DNA of 64,000 bases. It comes from Anaerolineae bacterium (lineage in GTDB: Bacteria > Chloroflexota > Anaerolineae > 4572-78 > J111). The position numbers were made by a program, and so were the translations under genes. Where the stretch lies: the NCBI GenBank assembly GCA_023382535.1, contig JAHDWA010000008.1, forward strand, positions 124,001 through 188,000, written 5' to 3'. The number at the start of each line of letters is the position of its first letter. Positions within the stretch are counted from its first letter, which is position 1. Positions 7,180 to 16,201 of this stretch are shown here, in pieces. The notes below the pieces were generated by a model, which was not told the origin of the DNA, made no database searches, and worked only from the letters and a program-made list of their open reading frames with translations.

Positions 7180-9825
7180 ATGGGAGTTACGATATCTTCT
7201 CCAGTTACGATTTTAAATGTAGGCAACCACGAGAGTAGCCCTTACAGCCGAAGCCGGTTGCTATGCCAGGCGGGCTATGAGGTTAAAGAGGCAGTCACCG
7301 GCCATGAGGCGCTGCAAATGATCCGGCAGGAGCGGCCTTCCCTGGTGCTGCTTGAGGTGAATCTGCCCGATATGAGCGGTCTGGAGGTCTGCCGCTCTAT
7401 TAAAAGCGATCCTGCTCTGGCCTCGACCATGATCCTGCAAATTTCGGCTTCCCATGTTAACAGCCAGGATAGGGTTCGCGGGCTGGAAGCTGGGGCCGAC
7501 TCCTACCTGACCGAGCCGGTTGAGCCGGAAGAGTTGATCGCCCAGGTCAAGGTGCTGCTGCGCCTGTCTGAGACGGAAAAGGAGCTGGCCAGGCTGAATG
7601 AGACCCTGGAACAGCGGCTGCGGGAGAGCCAGGAACAACTCGTTGACAATACTGAACGCAAGCGGGCGGAAGATCAACTGCGGGCGTCGCACGATACCTT
7701 CCGCCAACTGGTGGAAAATTCGCCGTTCGGCATTTATGTGGTAGATGCCGATTTTCGCTTGGCGCAGGTCGGAGGCGGAGCGCAGAAGGTCTTCGAGAAC
7801 GTCCGCCCACTGATTGGGCGTGACTTTGCCGAAGTGCTGCACATCATCTGGCCGGAGCCGTTTGCCAGCGAAGCCATCGGCCGCTTCCGGCACACCCTGG
7901 CAACGGGCGAGCCATATCACGCGCCCAGCACGGTCGAGCGCCGCCACGACATTGGCGAGGTCGAAGCCTACGATTGGAAGGTCGAACGGATCACGCTACC
8001 GGATGGACGCTTTGGCGTGGTTTGCCATTTCTACGACCTTTCGGAACGCCAACGCTTTGAAGCGGCCTTGGGCGAATCGGAAGAGCGCTTCCGCAATATG
8101 GCTGATAACTCTCCGGTCATGATTTGGATTACGGAAGCGGACGGCTCTTGCACTTATTTAAGCAAATCGTGGTATGAATTTACAGGACAAACGCCAGATG
8201 CGGGTTTAGGTTTCGGCTGGCTTGAAGCCGTTCACCCGGACGACCGCGAAATGAGCAAAAAAATCTTAATCACCGCCAACGAACGGCGTGAAGCCTTTCG
8301 GCTTGAATATCGCTTGCGGCGCAAAGACGGCGAATACCGCTGGGCAATTGATTCGGCGCAGCCGCGCCTTGGCGAGAGCGACGAATTTCTGGGCTACATC
8401 GGTTCAGTTATTGATATCACCGAACGCAAGCAGGCGGAAGCAGCTTCTGCGCGGCTGGCTGCTATCGTGTCTACGTCTAACGATGCGATTGTGAGCAAGA
8501 CGCTGGACGGGATCATCACAAGTTGGAACGAGAGCGCGGAGCGGATGTTCGGCTACACGGCGGAGGAAATTATCGGTCAGCCAATTTTGCGTTTGATCCC
8601 ACTCGAACTTCACGCCGAAGAAGAGCAGATTCTGGCACGGCTCAAGGCCGGCGAACGCGTCGAGCATTTTGAAACCGTGCGGGTCACCAAGGACGGCCGG
8701 CGGCTGGATGTCTCGCTGACGATTTCACCCATCAAAGACAGCGCGGGCAAAATCATCGGCGCGTCGAAAATAGCCCGCGACATCACCGAACGCAAGCGGA
8801 CGGAGGAACAACTGCGTGAATCGGAAGAGCGTTTCCGGCTGGCCACCGAGGCTGCCGAGATGTTTTCGTGGGAATGTGATTTCCAGCAGCAAACGATCAA
8901 ATGGTCGGAGAATGCGGCCCGCCTGCTCGGCTGTCCCCCGGAGGCGCTGCCGGCTGATTTGGCGCACAGTACGTTCTTTGTGGCCTCTGCTGAGACCGAA
9001 CGGCTGGGACAGGAGTTTGCCGAGTTCTTGCGACGGGGTGCAACCCACTATACCCAGGAGTTTCGGGGCCGCGAGGCAGGTGAGCAGACCCAGTACTGGC
9101 GAGCGCACGCTTTGGTCCTTTACGATGCCGGTGGCGCACCGCTGCGGTCGGTTGGTATCACTCAGAATATCACCGGGCAAAAGCAGGCCGAAGTGTCCGA
9201 GCGCCTGCTGGCTGAAATGCGTGAGCGCAACCGCCTGGCCCAAGAACTGCACGATACCGTCGCCCAGGCATTGGGCTACCTGAATTTGAAAATCAGCATC
9301 GCTTATACCTCGTTAGCCAGTCACGAGGTGGAGGCGGCCAAAGCTCACCTGCAAGAGTTGAAGGGCATCGTCGGCGAAACTTATACTGATGTGCGCGAGG
9401 AGATTTTCTACCTGCGGGCCAAAGCCTTGTCCGACCTGAGCTTTATGGAGCTATTGGAGCGGTACGTTGACAAGTATCACCGCTTTTACAACCTGGACAT
9501 TCAACTCGTCCAGGAGGCTGTCCCGGCTCTGTTCAAATTTCAGCCAGAAGTAACCTCGCAGCTTATCCGCACCATTCAAGAGGCGCTGATCAATATCCGC
9601 AAGCACGCCAGGGTCACTACGGCGATTATTCGTCTGGGTCAAGAGCAGGGCCGGATCCGTATTGCCGTTGAAGATCAAGGCCAGGGCTTTGATCCGGTCC
9701 GAATAAAAGAAAAACCGTCCAGTTTCGGCCTGCAGATCATGCGCGAGCGGGTCGAAAGTGTAGGCGGCGTCCTGGAAGTTGATACCGCTCCTGGTCAGGG
9801 TACCAGAATTATTCTGCGTTATTGA
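7180..9825 (+). CDS. PAS-rich NarL-type sensor histidine kinase with degenerate N-terminal receiver
   Basis: Domains in order: receiver-like (about 8-128), coiled linker, four PAS/PAC units (about 165-290, 292-415, 418-540, 545-665, each of the later ones ending in a DITERK-type PAC motif), HisKA_3 with the phospho-acceptor His691 in RNRLAQELHDT, then HATPase_c with NIRKHA (N box), DQGQGF and GLQIMRERV. It should autophosphorylate and signal to a NarL-type regulator. The receiver lacks the acidic pair (NVGNHE instead of VDDD) and has Glu59 where the phospho-acceptor Asp is expected, so it is unlikely to be phosphorylated. The start follows AGGGAGATA. No cognate regulator is adjacent. Confidence 0.9.
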   Translation: MGVTISSPVTILNVGNHESSPYSRSRLLCQAGYEVKEAVTGHEALQMIRQERPSLVLLEVNLPDMSGLEVCRSIKSDPALASTMILQISASHVNSQDRVRGLEAGADSYLTEPVEPEELIAQVKVLLRLSETEKELARLNETLEQRLRESQEQLVDNTERKRAEDQLRASHDTFRQLVENSPFGIYVVDADFRLAQVGGGAQKVFENVRPLIGRDFAEVLHIIWPEPFASEAIGRFRHTLATGEPYHAPSTVERRHDIGEVEAYDWKVERITLPDGRFGVVCHFYDLSERQRFEAALGESEERFRNMADNSPVMIWITEADGSCTYLSKSWYEFTGQTPDAGLGFGWLEAVHPDDREMSKKILITANERREAFRLEYRLRRKDGEYRWAIDSAQPRLGESDEFLGYIGSVIDITERKQAEAASARLAAIVSTSNDAIVSKTLDGIITSWNESAERMFGYTAEEIIGQPILRLIPLELHAEEEQILARLKAGERVEHFETVRVTKDGRRLDVSLTISPIKDSAGKIIGASKIARDITERKRTEEQLRESEERFRLATEAAEMFSWECDFQQQTIKWSENAARLLGCPPEALPADLAHSTFFVASAETERLGQEFAEFLRRGATHYTQEFRGREAGEQTQYWRAHALVLYDAGGAPLRSVGITQNITGQKQAEVSERLLAEMRERNRLAQELHDTVAQALGYLNLKISIAYTSLASHEVEAAKAHLQELKGIVGETYTDVREEIFYLRAKALSDLSFMELLERYVDKYHRFYNLDIQLVQEAVPALFKFQPEVTSQLIRTIQEALINIRKHARVTTAIIRLGQEQGRIRIAVEDQGQGFDPVRIKEKPSSFGLQIMRERVESVGGVLEVDTAPGQGTRIILRY

Positions 9826-9907
9826 TCATAAAGGATTGGCGTGCCCTTCCGGTACCGGTTTATGGTCGCGTGCACGACCTCCAGGGGCGGCGTGCTGCGG
9901 GTGAGAG

Positions 9908-10234
9908 TTAAGACTCAACCCGCTTGTCGGCCATCAACACAATCCGAAAGGGAAACAGCTCCGCCCGCATGACACCCGCAATTACGGCCGGGTCGTTATT
10001 CATAATCTCATGGGCGGCCTCTTCAGAATCGGCCTCAAAAATGGTAATGCCGAATGTGTGCTCGTCGGTGGTCAGGGTGCGGCCGACAAATACGGCAACC
10101 CCTTTGTCGGTCAAGTCTTTCAAATAGTTGAAGTGCTGGGAAATAATTTCGGCTTCCCGGGGTGTTGGTCCTTCGGTCAGCATGGCCAGCCGGGTGGGTT
10201 GGATTCTGTAAACGTAGGTGGTGTTATCCGCCAT
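9908..10234 (-). CDS. YciI-like protein
   Basis: This 108-residue ferredoxin-like-fold protein resembles the YCII/DGPF family: TYVYRIQPTR, then LKDLTDKGVAVFVGRTL and FEADSEEAAHEIMNNDPAVIAGVMRAELFPFRI. Known family members are small dimeric proteins with a conserved His/Asp pocket of mostly unknown reaction. CAGGAGAAA lies a few bases before the ATG. It is followed by a palindromic repeat and a SnoaL-like gene on the same strand. Confidence 0.8.
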   Translation of the reverse strand: MADNTTYVYRIQPTRLAMLTEGPTPREAEIISQHFNYLKDLTDKGVAVFVGRTLTTDEHTFGITIFEADSEEAAHEIMNNDPAVIAGVMRAELFPFRIVLMADKRVES

Positions 10235-10265
10235 AAATTTTTCTCCTGAGTCTTGTTCTCAACCC

Positions 10266-10313
10266 AGGTGACTGGCACTTTTCTCTGACGGGTTAACCAA
10301 GCGCCAGTCACCT
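10266..10313. repeat. Copy 2 of the GGTGACTGGCACTT inverted repeat family
   Basis: AGGTGACTGGCACTT (10266-10280) pairs with AAGCGCCAGTCACCT (10299-10313) across an 18-nt spacer, one mismatch. It sits between two co-directional minus-strand genes. Confidence 0.8.
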
Positions 10314-10322
10314 TTAGAGTTT

Positions 10323-10712
10323 CTACACCCGCTCGACCCACTCCGCCCGCCAAGCCGCTGGCTCGAAGGGATCAGGCCAATATTCCGTCTGATGCACAAT
10401 TTTGCCGTTGCGCATGGTCGAGAAAGTAATCGCGCGACCTGTAACAGCCCCATCGGTGACGGTGATCTCTGTGGCTACATCGTCCCCTTCGGCGATCAGC
10501 CGGTGGATGGTGAAGTTCCAGCGTCCTGCGGCCGGATAATTTTCATTAACCGCTACAAAGTTCGCTCGTCCGCGGATTCGCTCCCCGGACTGCGGCCATT
10601 CGAGCACATACTCGTCATGCAGGTACTCAGCCGCCCGGCGGAAATCGTTGTCCTGCATGGCTTCCCAAAACTGTTGGACGACTTGCTTGCTGTCATTTCC
10701 TGGGGTTGCCAC
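10323..10712 (-). CDS. SnoaL-like / NTF2-like family protein
   Basis: 129 residues with the cone-shaped NTF2-like pattern: VVQQFWEAMQDNDFRRAAEYLHDEYVLEWPQSGERIRGR, then a series of strands ending FSTMRNGKIVHQTEYWPDPFEPAAWRAEWVERV. Family members include polyketide cyclases, steroid isomerase-like enzymes and stress-related ligand-binding proteins. The specific ligand is not visible. The pattern of 'W' and acidic residues near the C-terminus fits the nuclear-transport-factor-2 group often annotated as 'ester cyclase/SnoaL'. Confidence 0.8.
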   Translation of the reverse strand: MATPGNDSKQVVQQFWEAMQDNDFRRAAEYLHDEYVLEWPQSGERIRGRANFVAVNENYPAAGRWNFTIHRLIAEGDDVATEITVTDGAVTGRAITFSTMRNGKIVHQTEYWPDPFEPAAWRAEWVERV

Positions 10713-10812
10713 TTCATTCTCCTTCAGCTTTTCTGGAGACCCTGCCGCTCGCCCGTTTCGACAAACGTTTTAAGCCGGATGCCAAAAATTCTCTCACCAG
10801 CCAGTGAATAAA

Positions 10813-11586
10813 CTACGGCTTTGAGTCCACCCAAACGGCCCCGGCAATTGCCGGCATGAGACCCTCCGGCCACTGCGTATGTTGGTCATATTTGGCATCA
10901 CGCAGACCGGCCCCCCGCAGAGTCACTTGACTCAAGTTAGCCCCGCACAGATTAGCCTCCTGCAAATCGGCTCGACCCAGGTCTGCTCCGATCAAATTGG
11001 CCCCGCTCAAATCTGCTTGCCGCAGAATGGCGCCACGCATATCGGCTCCGCTTAAATCGGCCCTGTTCAGGCTGGCCCCATGTAAATCGGCCCCGCGCAG
11101 GGTAGCCCCTCTTAGATGAGCATCATCCAGGCGAGCTTCGGCTAAATTAGCCTGAGTCAGGTTGGCGGCAGGCAGCAGGTCAGCCCCGTTCAAGCTCGCC
11201 CGGCTCAGGTTGGCCTTGGTCAGATTTGCCTGGCTCAGATTAACGCCCCCCAGGTTGGTTTCACACAGACTGGCTCCTTCCAGGTTAGCTCTTTCCATCA
11301 TCGCCCCGCGCAAGTCGGCCCGGTCGAGGATGGCCATACCGCTGAAATCGGCTTCGGTCAGGTCTGCCCCGGTCAGGTTAGCGCCGCTCAGATTGATGTC
11401 CAACATAAAAACATCGGCTAAAGCTGCTTTGCTCAAATTAGCGCCGCTCAAATCGGCCCCACTCAAATTAGCGCCGCGCAGGTCGGCCCCGCTTAAGTCA
11501 AGGCCCTGCAGGTCATGCTCCTGGAGGGTAATATAGCCCATAACTTTTAGGTGATCTTCGATTTGTTTGCGGGTCAATTTAGTCAC
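10813..11586 (-). CDS. Pentapeptide-repeat protein
   Basis: After a short N-terminal segment (VTKLTRKQIEDHLKVMGY) the protein consists of about 40 A(D/N)LxG-type pentapeptides (LSGADLRGANLSGADL and so on). These fold as a right-handed quadrilateral beta-helix. Some relatives mimic DNA and protect gyrase (Qnr, MfpA), but most have no known role and that function cannot be claimed here. I chose the GTG at 11586 because AGGGAG precedes it by six bases; a TTG at 11631 gives a longer form with no ribosome site. Confidence 0.9.
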   Translation of the reverse strand: MTKLTRKQIEDHLKVMGYITLQEHDLQGLDLSGADLRGANLSGADLSGANLSKAALADVFMLDINLSGANLTGADLTEADFSGMAILDRADLRGAMMERANLEGASLCETNLGGVNLSQANLTKANLSRASLNGADLLPAANLTQANLAEARLDDAHLRGATLRGADLHGASLNRADLSGADMRGAILRQADLSGANLIGADLGRADLQEANLCGANLSQVTLRGAGLRDAKYDQHTQWPEGLMPAIAGAVWVDSKP

Positions 11587-11686
11587 GTCAATCTCCCTGG
11601 AAAATTGATTACTGTTCTGGCGCTGTGCCAAACAATTTTAGCGCAAAGACATCAGGATGCAAAGATACCCGGAAGGGGTAATTGCT

Positions 11687-11806
11687 ATGTCATTTCAATC
11701 GAAGTACCCAGAGCCGAAGGCCCCTGTGGGAAGGGCATAAAGGAGAAATCCCTCATGCTCGTGTAGCACTTCAGGGATTTCTCGGCCTATGGCCTCGAAA
11801 TGACAT
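11687..11806. repeat. Nested palindromic dispersed repeat (MITE-like)
   Basis: The outer arms ATGTCATTTC (11687-11696) and GAAATGACAT (11797-11806) enclose the inner arms GAGAAATCCCT (11743-11753) and AGGGATTTCTC (11773-11783). It has no coding capacity. It resembles a 'GAAATGACA/GAGAAATCCCT' repeat that I have seen in many bacterial genomes. Confidence 0.75.
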
Positions 11807-11841
11807 GGGACTGAGTAGTATCTGGAAATGAACGATCACAT

Positions 11842-12240
11842 TCAGACTGGCTCTTGCTCTACGAACGCCCGTAGAGTGGCGAGAAAAGGCTGACCCCAGC
11901 CGGCCATTGTCGCTTCAAGCCGCTCCGTGCAGTCGCAGTCAGAGCAGGCCCACGGTTCGTCCCCACTCACATCGCGGCAGCGACGCCGGTCGTGGGCATT
12001 CTGAACCTTCACCAGCTCGAAATATTCTTCCCAATAAGGACGCTCTTCGGCCAGGGGGGTGGCGCAAAAGCAGACTTCAACCCAGCGGATGGTGCCATCT
12101 TCGACCAGGCGGGCCTGGGTCATGTCGCGCAGATACTCGTCGCCGGCAATGGAACCCCAGCCCAGTGTCTCGCTTTCGATGGCTTGAAGCAAATCTGCGG
12201 CCCGGCCGGGTTTAACCCGCGCGGTCACCAAATAACGCAT
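11842..12240 (-). CDS. Conserved cysteine-rich hypothetical protein
   Basis: 132 residues that I recognise only as a conserved protein of unknown function. It starts with a ferredoxin-like strand-helix (MRYLVTARVKPGRAADLLQAIE) and has conserved-looking blocks GSIAGDEYLRDM and RWVEVCFCATPLAEERPYWEEYFEL. Then comes a cysteine cluster (CFC, RRC, ACSDCDC) that could bind a metal. It lies just upstream of a palindromic repeat and map on the same strand. No partner suggests a role. Confidence 0.7.
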   Translation of the reverse strand: MRYLVTARVKPGRAADLLQAIESETLGWGSIAGDEYLRDMTQARLVEDGTIRWVEVCFCATPLAEERPYWEEYFELVKVQNAHDRRRCRDVSGDEPWACSDCDCTERLEATMAGWGQPFLATLRAFVEQEPV

Positions 12241-12259
12241 AAACTCTCCTTTACTATTC

Positions 12260-12298
12260 AGGTGACTGGCATTTGGTTAGTAAAAGTGCCAGTCACCT
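12260..12298. repeat. Copy 3 of the GGTGACTGGCACTT inverted repeat family
   Basis: AGGTGACTGGCATTT (12260-12274) faces AAAGTGCCAGTCACCT (12283-12298) with only an 8-nt spacer. It lies in the short gap between map and the cysteine-rich gene. Confidence 0.8.
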
Positions 12299-12307
12299 CC
12301 AGCCCCG

Positions 12308-13078
12308 TTACAATCTGGTCAGGATTTCCGGCCCGTGCTCGGTAATGGCAATGGTGTGTTCAAATTGGGCCGACAATGAACCGTCCACCGTGACCACGGT
12401 CCAGCCATCGTCCAGGAGCTGCCATTCCGGCTGACCGGCGTTGATCATCGGCTCGATGGTGAAGACCATGCCCGGCCGCAGCCGGGGGCCGCGTTGAGGC
12501 TCACGCACGTGCGATACCGAGGGAGGCTCGTGCAGGGTTTTACCCAGGCCATGCCCGCCCCATTCCCGCACCACCGATACGCCCTGGCTGTCGGCATACG
12601 TGTGAATGGCCGCACCAATATCGTGCAGGAAGTTCAACGGCTGGGCGGCGGCAATGCCCACCCGCAGACATTCCTGGGCTACATCCAGCAGCCGCTGCGC
12701 TTCTGCCGACACCTGGCCCACGGCGTAGGTTACGCAGGCATCCCCGCACCAATCGTTGTATCTCAGGCCAATGTCAATGCCTACGATATCGCCCTCCCGC
12801 AAAACGCGCTCATTAGGCAGGCCGTGACAGATCTCGTTGTTAATGGAGGCGCAAATGACCCCCGGAAAAGGGGGATGCTTGGGTGGATTACCACGATAGC
12901 CTTTGTATAAAGGCCGGGCTTTGTGCTGGGTCAAATAGCGCTCGGCCAGGCGATCCAGTTCCTGCAGGCGCACGCCTGGTTTGATCTGCTCGCCCAGCAG
13001 GGCAAAAGTTTCCGCCACCAGCCGTCCCGAGGCTCGCATCTGCTCGATGGCCCGGCGATTTTTAAGAGGAATGCTCAT
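12308..13078 (-). CDS. map: Methionine aminopeptidase, type I
   Basis: The enzyme removes the initiator methionine from nascent proteins in the cytosol using two metal ions. All five metal ligands are present: Asp102 (VGIDIG), Asp113 (CGDACVTYAVG), His176 (GGHGLG), Glu209 (FTIEPMI) and Glu240 (FEHTIAIT). The substrate-binding His85 (CHGLP) is also there. The length (256) is normal for type Ib, with no zinc-finger extension. It stands apart from the ribosomal-protein operon where map is often found. Confidence 0.95.
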   Translation of the reverse strand: MSIPLKNRRAIEQMRASGRLVAETFALLGEQIKPGVRLQELDRLAERYLTQHKARPLYKGYRGNPPKHPPFPGVICASINNEICHGLPNERVLREGDIVGIDIGLRYNDWCGDACVTYAVGQVSAEAQRLLDVAQECLRVGIAAAQPLNFLHDIGAAIHTYADSQGVSVVREWGGHGLGKTLHEPPSVSHVREPQRGPRLRPGMVFTIEPMINAGQPEWQLLDDGWTVVTVDGSLSAQFEHTIAITEHGPEILTRL

Positions 13079-13208
13079 AGGATTTGATTAATTCCTTTTT
13101 AAGTAAACAACTTTTCTGACCGCCGACCCCGGCGATACCCTCTCTCCGGTTAACAGGTTAGCGGCTGGATTGGCGGCGGTCCGTTGTCATCCGTCGGCGG
13201 TCATCTCG

Positions 13209-13853
13209 CTACAGCTCAATCAACCCTTGCTGCGCGGCCAGGGTCACTGCCTCGGTGCGGTTGCCCGCGCCAAGTTTGCCCATGATCGAGCTGACGTGAA
13301 ATTTGGCCGTTCGCTCGCTGATTACCAACTCCGCCGCAATCTCTTTGTTTTGTAACCCCTGGGCCAGCAGGCGCAAAACCTCAAGTTCGCGGGGAGTAAG
13401 CGCCTCAACCTGACTCGCCTGGCTCTGATGGCTGACCTGCCGCAGTAATTTGGAGGCGACCACCGGCTGCAACAACGATCCGCCCGCTCGCACCACCCGC
13501 ACCGCCTCAAACAGCTCTTTGCGCGGCGCGCCTTTGAGCAAATAGCCCCGCGCCCCGGCCTGCACCGCGCCTAGAATGCGCTCATCGGTATCAAAGGCCG
13601 TAAAAACGATGACCTGCACGGCCGGATTGGCCTGGCTCAACCGGCGCAGGACCTCGACGCCGTCCATCTCGGGCATTTCCAGGTCAAGCAGCATCACGTC
13701 GGGCTGAAGGGCCACGGCCCGTTCGACGGCTTCCGGGCCGGTCCCAGCCTCACCGACCACCTCAAAATCCGGCTGCGTGCTGAGGATGGCGACCAGCCCG
13801 TCACGGACCACCGGGTGATCGTCGGCTACCAAGATGCGGATGGAAACTGTCAT
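13209..13853 (-). CDS. NarL/FixJ-family response regulator
   Basis: The receiver domain (residues 5-120) has the acidic pair (VADDH), phospho-acceptor Asp57 (LLDLEMP), Thr (FTAFD) and Lys (YLLKG). The LuxR-type HTH occupies about 145-210 (LTPRELEVLRLLAQGLQNKEIAAELVISERTAKFHVSSIMGKL). It is the natural partner of the GAF kinase encoded just upstream on the same strand. I start it at ATG 13853 because the receiver begins directly there; a longer frame to 13919 would add 22 residues encoded by a repeat. Confidence 0.9.
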   Translation of the reverse strand: MTVSIRILVADDHPVVRDGLVAILSTQPDFEVVGEAGTGPEAVERAVALQPDVMLLDLEMPEMDGVEVLRRLSQANPAVQVIVFTAFDTDERILGAVQAGARGYLLKGAPRKELFEAVRVVRAGGSLLQPVVASKLLRQVSHQSQASQVEALTPRELEVLRLLAQGLQNKEIAAELVISERTAKFHVSSIMGKLGAGNRTEAVTLAAQQGLIEL

Positions 13854-13892
13854 AATTAAACGTGACCCTCTTATTTTTTTGCCTCTTTTGGC

Positions 13893-13935
13893 GTGACAAA
13901 GCTCTGCTTTGTCTGTCAAAGCGCAGCTTTGACAC
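13893..13935. repeat. Imperfect palindrome between kinase and regulator genes
   Basis: GTGACAAAGC (13893-13902) and GCTTTGACAC (13926-13935) form a long hairpin with inner copies of CAAAGC/GCTTTG. It could tune expression between the two genes or be a REP-type repeat. Confidence 0.55.
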
Positions 13936-13948
13936 TCCTTTTGGGCTG

Positions 13949-15130
13949 CTAATTCAACGGGATAGCAACTTCAATCCGTGTGCCCGCGCCAGGACAGCTT
14001 TTTAGACGCAGACTGCCGCCCAGCAGCCTGGCCCGCTCGTTTAAGCCGATCAGCCCATAGCGCCCTGGCGGCACCTCCGTTGGATCAAAGCCCTGGCCGT
14101 CATCCTCGATAGTTAGCCGGAGTTCTGTCGGTGAGGCCGCCAATTCGATATTGACCTGATTGGCTTCGGCGTGCCGGGCGATGTTGGTCAGCGCCTCCTG
14201 GGCAATCCGGTAGAGACCCACCTCGAGCCGCACCGGCAAGGGCCGGATACCGCCCGGAGCAGTAAAGTTGACCGGCCGCTGGGTTTGGGCCGTCCACGTT
14301 TCCGCCAACGCGGCCATAGCATCGAGCAGGTTACGTCCTTCCAGGGGGGCGGCCCGTAAATCTAAAACCGAGCGGCGGGCCTCTTCCAGGTTAGCCTGGG
14401 TCAAAGCCAGGGCTTCTTGCACAATCTGGCGCACCCGCTCCGGCCGGCTTTCAGCTTCCAGGAGCGCGTCGGCGGTCTCCAATTTGAGGGTGACGGCCGT
14501 TAAGCCCTGGGCCAGGGTATCGTGGATTTCGCGGGCCAGCCGGTTGCGCTCCTCGATGACCCCCAACTGAGTGCTGCGCGCATAAAGGCGGGTGCGTTCG
14601 ATGGCAATGCTTAACAAATCGCCAACCGTGTGCAGCAGCCGCAGGTCGTCAGCCGACAGCTCCCACCAGCGCGTTTCGGCGCTGGCCACGTTGAGCACGC
14701 CCAGACGCTTTTTCTGAGCATACAAGGGGATGCTGGCGTGATAGCGCAGGCCGTCGGTACCGCTGGTCAAATCTTCCAGACGGCTGCATGTAATCACACT
14801 CACCCGCTCCCGGTTGTCGAGGCCGCCGTGACGGTAGGCGTCCAGGCAGGCACAGCCGCCCTCCATCAAAGCGCACGAGTCCTCGGCCAGAGCCGGGGGT
14901 AGTTCTTGCGCTGCGGCCAGATAGGGAGCGTTGCCTGCGTCGGGAAACAAAAAAATCCAGCCGGTGCGCAGACCAAACAACTCGGCTACCTGGGCCAGCG
15001 CAGTTCGCAGGGATTGGTCCAGATCTACTTCGCGGTTCAGGGCTTCGGCAATGGCATTGAGGATAGACAGCTCGCGGTTGCGCCGCCTGAGTTTATCAGC
15101 ATCAGACTCGAGGCTTGCTTGGTAAGCCAT
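13949..15130 (-). CDS. GAF-domain NarL-type sensor histidine kinase
   Basis: A soluble kinase of 393 residues with a GAF domain (about 25-185) containing several cysteines (SCALMEGGCACLDAYR, ITCSRLED). These could hold a cofactor or sense redox state. HisKA_3 follows with phospho-acceptor His203 (RNRLAREIHDTLAQGL), then HATPase_c with NIARHAEANQ, DDGQGFD and GRYGLIGLNERARLLGG. There are no membrane segments. The regulator gene follows by about 95 bases on the same strand, so they form a two-component system. The element's integrase gene begins 90 bases away in the opposite direction. Confidence 0.9.
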   Translation of the reverse strand: MAYQASLESDADKLRRRNRELSILNAIAEALNREVDLDQSLRTALAQVAELFGLRTGWIFLFPDAGNAPYLAAAQELPPALAEDSCALMEGGCACLDAYRHGGLDNRERVSVITCSRLEDLTSGTDGLRYHASIPLYAQKKRLGVLNVASAETRWWELSADDLRLLHTVGDLLSIAIERTRLYARSTQLGVIEERNRLAREIHDTLAQGLTAVTLKLETADALLEAESRPERVRQIVQEALALTQANLEEARRSVLDLRAAPLEGRNLLDAMAALAETWTAQTQRPVNFTAPGGIRPLPVRLEVGLYRIAQEALTNIARHAEANQVNIELAASPTELRLTIEDDGQGFDPTEVPPGRYGLIGLNERARLLGGSLRLKSCPGAGTRIEVAIPLN

Positions 15131-15219
15131 AACCCTTACATTGTAGCATATCCTGTAGTTTATTCACAAAAGATACGGTTTTTTACCAACTGGCAGAATT
15201 GATAAGTTGAGAGGGAAAA

Positions 15220-16137
15220 ATGAACGCGATCATACCAGCTAATCAAAATAGCATAACTCAAACCGATCAGGACCAAGCCTTGAGCCGCTTTGACGAACTC
15301 GCCGCCCGTTTCTTAGCGACCCGCAAAAGTGAGGCGACCCGGCGAACCTACAGCCGCGCCCTGTTTGACTATCGGGCAACGGCTGAAAGCCTGGGGCTTG
15401 ACCCATTAGGGGGCGATGCCCTAATCGCTTTCAATTCGGCAATGCAGCAGCAGAGGCGAGACAACGGAGGGACGCTGGCAAATGATACCCTCAGAACGCG
15501 CCTAAAAGCCGTTCAATCGCTTTTTACCTGGGGCTACACTTTCGGGGCTGTTGCCATCAAGCCCGAAATGGTGAGCGAGTTAATAACGATGCCAGAAGCC
15601 CGTAAACTAAGCCCTAGAGACATTCTGACCGGCAGCGAAGCCACCGCCCTGCTCAAACGAGCGCCCAACGATCAAGCCTATACCATCATGCGGGTTATGC
15701 TTGATTGTGGGCTACGACTGGCCGAAGCGTTGAACCTGAAACGTGAAGATGTCTACAGCGCCGGGGGGCTGCACTTTATCAGCGTTAAGGCTGGCAAGGG
15801 GGACAAGAGCAGGGACGTGCAAATATCCGGCGAAGTTTATAAGGTCATTCTGGGCTACGCTGAGAGGCAAGGCATTAGTGAAGGCAAGCTATTCAACGCG
15901 CCACGTCGCACCGTTCAATATTGGGTAAGTAGCGCAGCGCAAAGGGCCGGGTTAGATAAGAAGATCACGCCGCACAGCTTACGGCACAGCCTGGGCAACG
16001 CCTACGCCCTGGCCGGGGTTGACATCGCCCAGATAGGCGAGATTTTAGGCCACGCTTCATTAGACACGACCCGGCTTTATACGCGCCCTGCTAGTGTGCT
16101 TAAACAGGCTCAATTACCTGCTTTGCCCTGGGGATAA
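15220..16137 (+). CDS. Tyrosine recombinase (phage integrase family)
   Basis: Cuts and rejoins DNA through a phosphotyrosine. The N-terminal SAM-like core-binding domain covers about 20-105. The catalytic domain shows Arg166 (CGLRLAEAL), a lysine in VKAGKGDK, His252-x-x-Arg255 (PHSLRHS), His278 (ILGHASLDTT) and nucleophile Tyr287 (RLYTRP). Its size is typical of XerC/D-like integrases of small elements. AGAGGG precedes the ATG. It faces away from the chromosomal kinase gene and marks the left end of the mobile element. Confidence 0.93.
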   Translation: MNAIIPANQNSITQTDQDQALSRFDELAARFLATRKSEATRRTYSRALFDYRATAESLGLDPLGGDALIAFNSAMQQQRRDNGGTLANDTLRTRLKAVQSLFTWGYTFGAVAIKPEMVSELITMPEARKLSPRDILTGSEATALLKRAPNDQAYTIMRVMLDCGLRLAEALNLKREDVYSAGGLHFISVKAGKGDKSRDVQISGEVYKVILGYAERQGISEGKLFNAPRRTVQYWVSSAAQRAGLDKKITPHSLRHSLGNAYALAGVDIAQIGEILGHASLDTTRLYTRPASVLKQAQLPALPWG

Positions 16138-16156
16138 ATAAACTGGTTTTTGAATA

Positions 16157-16185
16157 TTGATTTATAGAAAAATTTACTGTATACT
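16157..16185 (+). promoter_or_regulatory. Sigma70-type promoter of the three-gene cassette
   Basis: TTGATT (16157-16162) and TATACT (16180-16185) are separated by exactly 17 bp. They precede a perfect palindrome and the TIGR04255-like gene. Confidence 0.65.
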
Positions 16186-16201
16186 TTTTGTGTAATGACA
16201 C

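Noticed and set aside
15131..15219. attL/attR direct repeats at the ends of the mobile element
   Set aside because: I compared 15131-15219 with 32583-32676 and found no shared direct repeat long enough to support.
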